Positions 1-5,630 of a stretch of DNA of 5,701 nucleotides are shown here, in pieces. A program made the position numbers and the translations under genes. Each line of letters opens with the position of its first letter. Positions within the stretch are counted from its first letter, which is position 1. The notes beneath the pieces were generated by a model that made no database searches, was not told where the DNA came from, and was given only the letters and a program-made list of their open reading frames with translations. Source of the DNA: Ruminococcaceae bacterium UBA1865 (GTDB lineage Bacteria > Bacillota > Clostridia > Oscillospirales > Acutalibacteraceae); the NCBI GenBank assembly GCA_002338255.1, contig DDHX01000012.1:66480-72180 (forward strand), in the 5' to 3' direction.

Positions 1-1930
1 TCGTTTTAACGGCACAGCCCAGCGAAACACTCAGCTGCAGCGTACCTTCACTCTTTTCGGCAAAGCTTTCTTTTAATCGCTGAATCAGCTGCTCCGAGTC
101 TTCTATTGTGGAAAGCGGACGAAGAACTAAAAATTCATCCCCTCCCCAGCGGGCGACAATATCTTTCCTGTCACAATTGTCCTTGAATGCTTCGGAGACC
201 TTTTGCAGCAATCTGTCTCCCATGATATGACTGAAAACATCATTTGCAATTTTTAAACCATTTACATCACCCATAATTACCGAGATTGGCAGTTGATCTC
301 CGGCATCCAGTCTCCTAATTTCTGATTCAATGAACCTGCGGTTATAAAGACCGGTCAAAGCGTCGTGATAGCTAAGGAAAAGAATTTTTTCCTGCTGCTC
401 TTTTTCAGTTCTGACATCACGAAAAACCACCACTACGCCTAACGTATGTCCGTCTTCTCCCTTAATGGGTGCAGCGCTGTCTGCTATCGGAATCGCTTCT
501 CCGTATTTATTAATCAAAACGGTGTGGTTGGCAAGGCCGATTACTTTTCCTGACTGCAAAACTTTAGATACGGGATTTTCGACTATTTCACCTGTTTCTT
601 CGCTCTTCAGAATAAATATATCTGAAAACTCTTTTCCGAAAATTTCGTTGCTGTGCCAAAGAATAATTTCCTCTGCTGCTTTATTCAGTGAAGTGATTTT
701 GCCGTACATATCAGTGGTCACAACACCGTCGCCGATGGATTTTAATGTTGTACTCAACAGCTCTTTTTCTTCATATAAATTTTCTTTAAACATTTCTCTG
801 TCCGTAACATCAAAAATAATAGAATAGAGCGGTGTTTCCCTTTCGTTTGAAATTGGGCAGGAATACACTTCCACCAGTCTGATTTCTCCGCTTTTTAAGC
901 GATGGGGAAAGATAAAATGTCTTTCTTCACCTTGTAACTCAAGTGTTCTTCGTTTTGCTGTTTCTTCTGCCGGGAGCATATTGATATCCTGAATGTATAA
1001 ACTTAGAATTTCACTTTTGCTGAAGCCATAAAATTCACAGGCGGCGGGATTCGCGTCTAAAATTTTGCCGGTTACAGCATCTATGATTAGCATGACGGCA
1101 ATATGTTCATTAAACATAGATTCCAGACGGAGTAAAAGCGCATCATGAGCTTTCTCAAGCTTTTTGTGTTCCGTTATGTCTTTTCGTGAGCCAATCAAAA
1201 ATTTTGGAGTCCCATTTTCATGTATAGATGTCAGAGTGGTTAAAAAAAACCGCTTTCCACCCGGAAGGGTTAAAACCTCCTCGTAAGTCGTGCTTTCTTC
1301 CGATTTTATCCCCTTGAGGTACATTTCACGAAGGCGCTCTCCAACTTCTTTCCCCCATACTTCGACCGGCGTTTTTCCTTTTACGTCACTATGACGAAAT
1401 TCCGACAGCTTTTGATGCGCCTTATTAATTTTAATATAATAAATTTCGCCGTACTTATATTCGGCTAAAAACATAGCGTCCTGCGTACTGTTGAAAATAA
1501 ACTCTACGTCCTCATGGGCGTTTTCAAGCTCACTTTTTTGCGCTGCCAAGTCATTGAGGGCAGTCCTTTCCTCAGTAACATCCTGTATGATTGTCACAAA
1601 ATATTCTTTTTGCGGGGAAAAAGTACTTATATTAAACCAGCGGTCAGAAGTTTTGGAATATCGGGTAATTTTCTTCGTAACACCGGAAAGCGTTATCTCT
1701 TTATAAAAAGCAGGCAAGTCAAGCCATCCAGCTTGAATATTTGAAAAAATCTCTGATACTTTCTTTCCAATCAGGGACTCGGCCTTCAAACCGGTAATCT
1801 CTTCAAAGGCGGAATTTGCGTCCAGGAAAATGCTGTCTATCGCATTACCTCCAGCGTTGCGAATTAGCTTGTGGCAGGCATATCCCAAAGGGAGTTGCTT
1901 CATAAAATCTTGCGCAAATTGTTCCACCAT
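1..1930 (-). CDS. Multi-PAS diguanylate cyclase (PAS x4-GGDEF), 3' end cut off by window edge
   Basis: The frame is open from an ATG at 1930 to base 2 without a stop (643 codons), so the C-terminus lies outside the window. There is no signal peptide or membrane segment, so it is a cytoplasmic sensor. Four PAS-like domains lie at about residues 8-118, 143-250, 268-373 and 392-502. They are joined by charged helical linkers, and the characteristic domain ends read QDVTEER, KDITEHK, FDVTDRE and FRDVRTE. The GGDEF domain starts near residue 518 (ALTGLYNRR at about 522-530). It has the metal-binding Asp in MGDVNGLK (D555) and an intact GGDEF at 596-600, so it should make cyclic di-GMP from two GTP. 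The product-inhibition site RxxD, expected five residues before GGDEF, reads DRKD and so lacks its Arg. The window ends within the last strands of the domain (SLGCAVKT). Clostridial proteins of this style often carry an HD/HD-GYP domain next; that is inference. The ATG has a well-placed ribosome binding site. The PAS ligands cannot be read from sequence. Confidence 0.93.
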   Translation of the reverse strand, partial: MVEQFAQDFMKQLPLGYACHKLIRNAGGNAIDSIFLDANSAFEEITGLKAESLIGKKVSEIFSNIQAGWLDLPAFYKEITLSGVTKKITRYSKTSDRWFNISTFSPQKEYFVTIIQDVTEERTALNDLAAQKSELENAHEDVEFIFNSTQDAMFLAEYKYGEIYYIKINKAHQKLSEFRHSDVKGKTPVEVWGKEVGERLREMYLKGIKSEESTTYEEVLTLPGGKRFFLTTLTSIHENGTPKFLIGSRKDITEHKKLEKAHDALLLRLESMFNEHIAVMLIIDAVTGKILDANPAACEFYGFSKSEILSLYIQDINMLPAEETAKRRTLELQGEERHFIFPHRLKSGEIRLVEVYSCPISNERETPLYSIIFDVTDREMFKENLYEEKELLSTTLKSIGDGVVTTDMYGKITSLNKAAEEIILWHSNEIFGKEFSDIFILKSEETGEIVENPVSKVLQSGKVIGLANHTVLINKYGEAIPIADSAAPIKGEDGHTLGVVVVFRDVRTEKEQQEKILFLSYHDALTGLYNRRFIESEIRRLDAGDQLPISVIMGDVNGLKIANDVFSHIMGDRLLQKVSEAFKDNCDRKDIVARWGGDEFLVLRPLSTIEDSEQLIQRLKESFAEKSEGTLQLSVSLGCAVKT

Positions 1931-1937
1931 TTCTGAT

Positions 1938-1945
1938 CTTCCTTT
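1938..1945 (-). promoter_or_regulatory. Ribosome binding site of the PAS-GGDEF gene
   Basis: On the minus strand AAAGGAAG sits 7 bases before the ATG at 1930. It fixes this start: the next in-frame ATG, at codon 10, has no comparable site upstream. Confidence 0.75.
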
Positions 1946-2004
1946 CTATTGCCTCTTTCCTTAAAATGCCGGATTATGTCGATTTTAGGATAATGTATTT
2001 ACAA

Positions 2005-2013
2005 ATTATACCA
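2005..2013 (-). promoter_or_regulatory. Probable extended -10 promoter of the PAS-GGDEF gene
   Basis: The minus strand reads TGGTATAAT, a perfect TATAAT preceded by the TGn of an extended -10. The best -35 at 17-bp spacing (TAGTAA, 2028-2033) matches TTGACA at only three positions, which is tolerable with an extended -10. Transcription would start near 1998, giving a leader of roughly 65-70 bases. The surroundings are very AT-rich, so a chance match is possible. Confidence 0.5.
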
Positions 2014-2190
2014 TTAAGATATTTTTTTTACTATATATTTTTAAAATTCCTCAATCGGATTTTAAATTTTAATGAAAGCTTAATAATTCTCTTATACACG
2101 AAAGAAATTTACCAATATTTTTGCAATTTTTTTTTAAATCATTTGTTTATTGAACTCAGAGTCACTTCGTACAAAAGAGAATTTGCTTAA

Positions 2191-2234
2191 ACAAAATAAG
2201 TAGCACCGAAAAAAATCGGCGCTACTTATTTTGT
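2191..2234 (-). terminator. Rho-independent terminator of the response regulator-kinase operon
   Basis: Two 19-base arms (2191-2209 and 2216-2234) enclose a 6-base loop, 54 bases beyond the kinase stop codon. Read on the minus strand, every position pairs, with one G-U wobble. Read on the plus strand, the same position becomes an A-C mismatch, which favours the minus strand as the functional one. The GC-rich core near the loop (GCCGA/TCGGT) is followed on the minus strand by the U-rich ATTTTGTTT. Some bidirectional activity is possible, but no plus-strand gene lies upstream to need it. Confidence 0.85.
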
Positions 2235-2287
2235 TATCTATTCTACCTTATAGTTACTGGTTTTTTACACTAAAGCAAGGTGACTTT

Positions 2288-3700
2288 TCATTCTGACTGA
2301 ACTGGTAATGTTATTTCAAACACAGCTCCGCTTTCAGTATTGTAGGCACGGACATTTCCACTCATGAATTCTACAGCGGATTTGGCAATTGCAAGCCCCA
2401 ACCCAAAATTGCCGCCCGTTCCCTTATAAAACCGTTCAAAAATATGAGGAAGGTCAGCTTCAGGTATTCCCGCACCGTCATCGGTTATGCGAATAACGGC
2501 GTCGGTTTTCGATTGAAGCAGCGAGATATTTGCGGTTGTATTTGCGTAACGCAGGCAATTTGATGCAATATTCATGACTGCCTGTGACAAAAGAGCGTCA
2601 TCAGCCAGAACAAGTACGGGCGTGTCAGAAAGAGTAAGTGTCAGCCGCCGTTGAAGCTTGGACACAAACCCGCCAAGACGCTGCGTGTATTCTTTCAGAA
2701 CATCACAAAGGTTTATTACCGTTAACTCCCTTACATAAGTTTGGCTTTCAATTCTTGACAGCGTCAGCAGCTCTTCCACCAAAGTATTCAATCGTTTGCT
2801 TTCACTGTTAATAATTTCGGCAGCATGTTTTACGTCGGGCAATACGCCGCTTTGAATTCCTTCCGCATAGCCTTGAATGGACATCAGGGGCGTCCTTAGT
2901 TCATGAGACGCATTTTGCAGAAAAGTCTTCTGTGATTTGTCATTTGCCTCCAGCCTTGCGGACATTTCATTGATACTTTGGTGAAGCAGACCCAGCTCAA
3001 GAATGTCACTCGCGGATTGCGAGGAGGTCGAGAATTCACCCTTGCCGATTTTCTTTGTCAGGTCACACAACTCTGCAACAGGTTTCGCAATGCGCGCGGA
3101 CAACTGATTGGCAAGCAGTGCAGCAAAGGCGGCACCCAAAAGCATAACACAGATCAGAATCAGATTTATCATACGGATCAATGCATTGGCTTCGCCGGCC
3201 TGTGCGACAAAAACAATGGTGGGGTGATCCCCTGTAAAATTCGTAAGCGGATAAGATAAGAAAAAGTATTTTGCATTGCCGGTACGAATGGTATACACTT
3301 TTTTTTCTTTCATCGATGGCAGCTGTTCGGCAATCTTATCAACCAGTTGCTGATTGACAAAGCTGTCTGTTTCACCCTGCGGATACAGCAGTTCCTGCCG
3401 TCGGCTGTAGAGAAGCATTTCTGTATTAGCGGCCAGTTTGGAGGTGTGCAGCGCTTTAAACAATCTGGTAAAAGCGGTCTTTAGATTGTTTGTAGTGTAA
3501 TTGCGCAGATTTCCTGTCAATTCTTTTTTTACAACGGTTTCCATCGTCTTCGACACAGACTGCAACTCATTTTTTGCATTGTTGTCAACATATATTCGCA
3601 TGGCAACGTTAAACAGCAAAAGCGTAATGAATGCAAACCCCACAATCAAGAGGAGAACCGGAGTGCGGATTTTGCTTTTCATGCTTTTTATATGATTCAT
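2288..3700 (-). CDS. Membrane sensor histidine kinase (HAMP-HisKA-HATPase_c)
   Basis: This 470-residue protein is the sensor partner of the response regulator just upstream. In order it has: a short cytoplasmic N-terminus; membrane segment 1 at about 13-35; an extracytoplasmic sensor region at about 36-172; membrane segment 2 at about 175-198; HAMP at about 199-251; the dimerisation/phosphoacceptor domain with NASHELRTP (phospho-His H266); and the ATPase domain. The ATPase domain shows the N box N377-IASN-381, G1 box DDGAGI (407-412), F box FERFY (421-425) and G2 box FGLGL (432-436). All catalytic motifs are intact, and length and order are those of a classical EnvZ/PhoR-like kinase. The sensor region mixes helix with strand-like segments near 145-167, consistent with a small Cache/PAS-like fold, though this is inference. 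The ligand is unknown. The ATG lies 3 bases after the regulator's stop codon, so the two genes are surely cotranscribed. A second ATG at codon 7 is possible, but the first has the better-placed ribosome binding site. Confidence 0.95.
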   Translation of the reverse strand: MNHIKSMKSKIRTPVLLLIVGFAFITLLLFNVAMRIYVDNNAKNELQSVSKTMETVVKKELTGNLRNYTTNNLKTAFTRLFKALHTSKLAANTEMLLYSRRQELLYPQGETDSFVNQQLVDKIAEQLPSMKEKKVYTIRTGNAKYFFLSYPLTNFTGDHPTIVFVAQAGEANALIRMINLILICVMLLGAAFAALLANQLSARIAKPVAELCDLTKKIGKGEFSTSSQSASDILELGLLHQSINEMSARLEANDKSQKTFLQNASHELRTPLMSIQGYAEGIQSGVLPDVKHAAEIINSESKRLNTLVEELLTLSRIESQTYVRELTVINLCDVLKEYTQRLGGFVSKLQRRLTLTLSDTPVLVLADDALLSQAVMNIASNCLRYANTTANISLLQSKTDAVIRITDDGAGIPEADLPHIFERFYKGTGGNFGLGLAIAKSAVEFMSGNVRAYNTESGAVFEITLPVQSE

Positions 3701-3703
3701 CGG

Positions 3704-4396
3704 TTATACCCCTTCCCGCGAAAGCTTGAACCCGTAACCCCACACGGAATCAATTTTTACGGTTGAACCCGCAGATGACAGCTTTTTGCGCAGCCGTTTC
3801 ACTACGTCGTCGGTAGCTCTGGTATCCACATCAAAATCAAATTTCCACACATTCTTTAGAAGCTCCTCCCTTGAAACAGCACGGGTGCTGTTTTGCAGCA
3901 AGTAGACCATAAGAGCAAGCTCCGTGGGTGTCATATCAAAGGAATGACCGTCGATTTCCGCTTCCCTCGTCGCCGTATTGATCTTTAGATTTCCTGTAGC
4001 AAGCAAGCTTGCCGAGACCCCGCCCGTGTCAAGCTCCATTCTGCGAAAGAGCGCCTTTGCTCTGGCAACCAGTTCCATCGGAGAAAAAGGTTTTGTCATG
4101 TAATCGTCCGACCCAAGTGTAATACCGGTAATCCTGTCGATTTCGTTGTCCCTGGCGGATACGATTATGATCAACGTATTGCTTCGCTTTCGTATTTGTG
4201 TGCAAAGGGAAAAACCGTCGATTCCGGGCATCATAACGTCCAGAATTACCATATCGGCAGGCTTTTGTGAAAATGTCTTCAGCAAGTCGTCTCCGTTTGA
4301 AAAAGCAGTTACATCAAAGCCTTCATTGGTCAAAAAGAGGTATATTAAGTCGCGAATATTTTCTTCGTCGTCCGCAATATAAATTGTTTTTTTCAT
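3704..4396 (-). CDS. OmpR/PhoB-family response regulator
   Basis: This 230-residue DNA-binding regulator is the usual length for the family. The receiver domain (about 3-118) has the acidic pocket D9-D10-E11, phosphoacceptor D53 (in VILDVMMPG), switch residue S80, aromatic Y99 and the TKPF motif with K102, all intact. The C-terminal winged-helix domain (about 133-228) carries MTPTELALM, the recognition-helix region DDVVKRLRKKL (197-207) and the wing motif VWGYGFKL. It should be phosphorylated by the adjacent kinase and bind tandem direct repeats as a dimer. It is the first gene of the two-component operon, with the kinase 3 bases behind. Its promoter region is shared with the divergent lipoprotein gene, so it probably controls both directions. 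The ATG at 4396 is supported by AGGGAG 9 bases upstream. The family is certain; the target regulon is not. Confidence 0.96.
   Translation of the reverse strand: MKKTIYIADDEENIRDLIYLFLTNEGFDVTAFSNGDDLLKTFSQKPADMVILDVMMPGIDGFSLCTQIRKRSNTLIIIVSARDNEIDRITGITLGSDDYMTKPFSPMELVARAKALFRRMELDTGGVSASLLATGNLKINTATREAEIDGHSFDMTPTELALMVYLLQNSTRAVSREELLKNVWKFDFDVDTRATDDVVKRLRKKLSSAGSTVKIDSVWGYGFKLSREGV
3709..3717 (-). promoter_or_regulatory. Ribosome binding site of the histidine kinase, inside the regulator's last codons
   Basis: The minus strand reads GGGAAGGGG, ending 8 bases before the kinase ATG and lying within the codons for the last residues of the response regulator (REGV). The position suggests translational coupling of the two genes and supports the ATG at 3700 over the in-frame ATG six codons later. 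Confidence 0.7.
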
Positions 4397-4405
4397 CTAT
4401 TTTCA

Positions 4406-4411
4406 CTCCCT
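4406..4411 (-). promoter_or_regulatory. Ribosome binding site of the response regulator
   Basis: AGGGAG on the minus strand lies 9 bases before the ATG at 4396 and is the only purine-rich site there, which fixes the start. Confidence 0.7.
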
Positions 4412-4427
4412 GTTGTCATTGTAATCG

Positions 4428-4456
4428 ATTATAAGCTAAATAGAAAGGGCTGCCAC
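4428..4456 (-). promoter_or_regulatory. Sigma-A-type promoter of the two-component operon
   Basis: The minus strand has a perfect -10 TATAAT (4428-4433) and, 17 bp upstream, GTGGCA (4451-4456), which matches TTGACA at four of six positions. Transcription would start near 4421, about 25 bases before the regulator ATG. The weak -35 coincides with the first TGCC repeat, so a bound regulator would contact it directly. Confidence 0.65.
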
Positions 4457-4479
4457 AAATTTGCCGCAGATTGCCCTTT
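4444..4479. repeat. Inverted repeat AAAGGGC / GCCCTTT in the divergent control region
   Basis: A perfect 7-bp inverted repeat has arms at 4444-4450 and 4473-4479, 22 bases apart, spanning the TGCC repeats. A perfect 8-bp palindrome, CAAATTTG (4456-4463), lies inside but is not concentric with it. The spacing is too wide for a compact terminator hairpin, so it is more likely part of an operator, or chance. Confidence 0.35.
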
Positions 4480-4481
4480 GC
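4451..4481 (+). repeat. Three helically phased TGCC direct repeats, candidate regulator operator
   Basis: TGCC begins at 4451, 4462 and 4472, giving 11- and 10-bp steps, about one helical turn each. The units read TGCCACAAATT, TGCCGCAGAT and TGCCCTTTGC, similar only in their first four bases and in a C/A-rich middle of units one and two. OmpR/PhoB-type regulators commonly bind tandem half-sites at about this spacing. The repeats lie between the divergent -10 boxes; unit one overlaps the -35 of the regulator operon and unit three that of the lipoprotein operon. Binding by the neighbouring regulator is inferred. Confidence 0.4.
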
Positions 4482-4507
4482 TTTACGTCAGTGGAGTACG
4501 CTATGAT
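4478..4507 (+). promoter_or_regulatory. Promoter of the lipoprotein-coiled-coil operon
   Basis: The -10 TATGAT (4502-4507) is five of six to consensus. The nearest -35 candidates are TTGCTT (4478-4483, 18-bp spacing, three matches) and TTTACG (4482-4487, 14-bp spacing, too short). A poor -35 next to possible operator repeats suggests an activator-dependent promoter. Transcription would start near 4514, just before the ribosome binding site, leaving a very short leader. Confidence 0.5.
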
Positions 4508-4515
4508 ATAGGCAC

Positions 4516-4523
4516 AGGAGGTG
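4516..4523 (+). promoter_or_regulatory. Strong ribosome binding site of the lipoprotein gene
   Basis: AGGAGGTG, a near-perfect anti-16S match, lies 7 bases before the ATG at 4531 (9 bases counted from AGGAGG). It suggests high translation and fixes the start. Confidence 0.85.
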
Positions 4524-4530
4524 TATACAG

Positions 4531-4884
4531 ATGAAAAGAGGCGGCACCGTATTACTAACAATACTCATGATTTTCGCACTGTCCGCATGTTCGGGAAACC
4601 ACCCTTCCGGCAGCAAGACACAATCTGCTGACAGTGGAACGTCTGTAAGCAGTCAGGAATCCGCTATTAGCGAGTTGTCTCAGCCGGAATCTAAGAGCGC
4701 TTCATCATCGGTGTCAAGCTCAACGCCGGACAAAAATCAACAGGGAGCAGTGACAAGTGCAGCTGAAAAAAGTAAGTCATCTTTTCAATTGGAGGATGTT
4801 TACTCCACCCTTGAAAATCTGAAGGGCGTAACAGGAAGTTTAGACGATGTAGTGAGCGAAGATATGGGTATCCCAAATCCGTAA
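4531..4884 (+). CDS. Small serine-rich lipoprotein of unknown function
   Basis: This 117-residue protein has a classic lipoprotein signal peptide: MKRGG, a hydrophobic core at about 6-17, and lipobox LSAC with the lipidated cysteine at position 20. The mature protein of 98 residues would be anchored to the outer face of the membrane. Residues 21-90 are low-complexity: 23 of 70 are Ser, with many Gln, Ala, Thr, Lys and Glu, so this part is probably a disordered tether. The last 34 or so residues (from F85) are less biased, with hydrophobic residues spaced like a short amphipathic helix (LEDVYSTLENL, then a GSLDDVV segment), ending in IPNP. I recognise no family or catalytic motif. It is the first gene of a plus-strand pair, 38 bases before the coiled-coil gene, with no terminator between. 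It is divergent from the two-component operon and shares its control region. The gene call is firm because signal, lipobox and ribosome binding site agree; the function is open. Confidence 0.88.
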   Translation: MKRGGTVLLTILMIFALSACSGNHPSGSKTQSADSGTSVSSQESAISELSQPESKSASSSVSSSTPDKNQQGAVTSAAEKSKSSFQLEDVYSTLENLKGVTGSLDDVVSEDMGIPNP

Positions 4885-4908
4885 AGGAAGGCAAATCATC
4901 ATTATGAA

Positions 4909-4914
4909 AAGAGG
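4909..4914 (+). promoter_or_regulatory. Ribosome binding site of the coiled-coil protein gene
   Basis: AAGAGG lies 8 bases before the ATG at 4923 and selects this start, which also gives a complete signal peptide. A second purine-rich site, AAGGAAGG (4884-4891), sits too far upstream to serve it directly. Confidence 0.65.
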
Positions 4915-4922
4915 TTATTGCA

Positions 4923-5561
4923 ATGAAAAAGTTTCTTAGTTTATTTATGGCAATCATTATGGCAGGGACCGTGAGCGCAACGGCTTTTGCGGCAACAACG
5001 GACAGCAGCAAAATTGACCAGCGAATTGCAACGCTACAGGAAAGGCAGCAGAAAATAAGCGAATTGAAGGCAGCAAATGAAGCCAAACAAGCAAAATTGG
5101 CAAATAAACAAGATGAGCTGAATGCCTTTAGACAAGATTTGAACGAAAAACGTCAATCTGTTCTCAGTAATCGGGAAGCCAATATTTCGATAACAGCAAA
5201 TATCAACCAGCTTCGTCTGAGCCTTGCCCAGTCGATAGACACTATTAAAAAAAGTGGCGCGACTCTGTCCGAGGAGACTGCTTCACAGTTGAAAGAGTAT
5301 AATTCCCAAGTAAAACAGCTTGCTGCTTCCATAAAAGAAACCAAAGGCCAAATTAAAGCAATTACCGTTCAAAACAAAGAGTCCATCAAAAATAAGGACT
5401 ATGCAGCTATCGACACAGCCTATGCGCAAATTTCAGCCATACAAGCATCACGGCATGACTTACTGGTACAAATTAACGAGTTGCTTCAAAAGATGAATAC
5501 TCTTCTTCAGAACACCTCAACATCTGCACCAAGTGAAGCAAGCAGCGCGATTGGCCTTTAA
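4923..5561 (+). CDS. Secreted helical coiled-coil protein of unknown function
   Basis: This 212-residue protein has a signal peptide (MKKF, hydrophobic core about 4-19, AFA cleavage site after A23), so it is exported. With no lipobox, second membrane segment or sortase motif, the mature protein is probably free outside the membrane or held by a partner. From about 28 to 197 it is rich in Gln, Lys, Glu, Ala, Leu, Ile and Asn, with heptad-like hydrophobic spacing. There is no Pro between 24 and 202 and no Cys or Trp anywhere. This implies long helices or a helical hairpin bundle with likely breaks near 111-116 (SGATLS) and 156-160 (KNKDY). The tail (198-212) is Ser/Thr/Ala-rich and probably disordered. 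I recognise no named family. Resemblance to Spy/CpxP or OmpH/Skp-like periplasmic proteins is only in overall build. It is the second gene of the lipoprotein operon, ended by a strong terminator. Envelope sensing, chaperone or surface roles are all possible. Confidence 0.88.
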   Translation: MKKFLSLFMAIIMAGTVSATAFAATTDSSKIDQRIATLQERQQKISELKAANEAKQAKLANKQDELNAFRQDLNEKRQSVLSNREANISITANINQLRLSLAQSIDTIKKSGATLSEETASQLKEYNSQVKQLAASIKETKGQIKAITVQNKESIKNKDYAAIDTAYAQISAIQASRHDLLVQINELLQKMNTLLQNTSTSAPSEASSAIGL

Positions 5562-5595
5562 CTTTCCTCGTACAGAAATGAATATTATCAACTTG

Positions 5596-5630
5596 AAGCT
5601 CAGGCTTTCTTTTGAAGGCCTGAGCTTTTT
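5596..5630 (+). terminator. Rho-independent terminator of the lipoprotein-coiled-coil operon
   Basis: A 10-bp perfect stem (5596-5605 with 5618-5627) extends inward by four more pairs, one of them G-U, to a TTTT loop at 5610-5613. It is followed by a short T run ending at 5630. It begins 34 bases after the coiled-coil stop codon and so closes the plus-strand operon. Confidence 0.92.

Larger units (their letters stand above)
1931..2287. other. AT-rich intergenic region between the GGDEF gene and the two-component operon
   Basis: This 357-base gap contains the ribosome binding site and candidate promoter of the minus-strand GGDEF gene on its left and the terminator of the kinase operon on its right. 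The stretch 2014-2190 is extremely AT-rich with long T runs. The 74-codon plus-strand frame there (1966-2190) is made of Phe, Leu, Ile, Tyr and Asn codons, as expected of random AT-rich DNA, and has no ribosome binding site, so I do not call a gene. I saw no tRNA, riboswitch or other RNA structure. Bases 2235-2287 show nothing recognisable. Confidence 0.7.

Noticed and set aside
465..827. 120-codon plus-strand open frame
   Set aside because: It lies wholly antisense to the fourth PAS domain of the GGDEF protein, which is a clear coding region, and has no ribosome binding site.
1931..1998. Possible cyclic di-GMP riboswitch in the leader of the GGDEF gene
   Set aside because: The leader of roughly 68 bases shows no paired helices or GNRA-tetraloop arrangement of the kind seen in GEMM riboswitches and is too short for a full aptamer plus expression platform.
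2041..2065. Inverted repeat TTAAAAT / ATTTTAA in the intergenic region
   Set aside because: The arms contain only A and T in a very AT-rich stretch where such matches are expected by chance; the hairpin would be weak.
1966..2190. 74-codon plus-strand open frame in the AT-rich gap
   Set aside because: Composition is that of translated AT-rich noncoding DNA (Phe, Ile, Leu, Tyr, Asn), no ribosome binding site precedes it, and it overlaps the promoter of the minus-strand GGDEF gene.
4691..5086. 131-codon minus-strand open frame across the two exported-protein genes
   Set aside because: It runs antisense over the end of the lipoprotein gene and the start of the coiled-coil gene, both supported by signal peptides and ribosome binding sites; it has no support of its own.
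4923..5561. Calling the coiled-coil protein a Spy/CpxP or OmpH/Skp homologue
   Set aside because: Only length, export and helical composition agree; I see no LTxxQ-type motif or other signature, and coiled-coil composition makes such resemblance unreliable.
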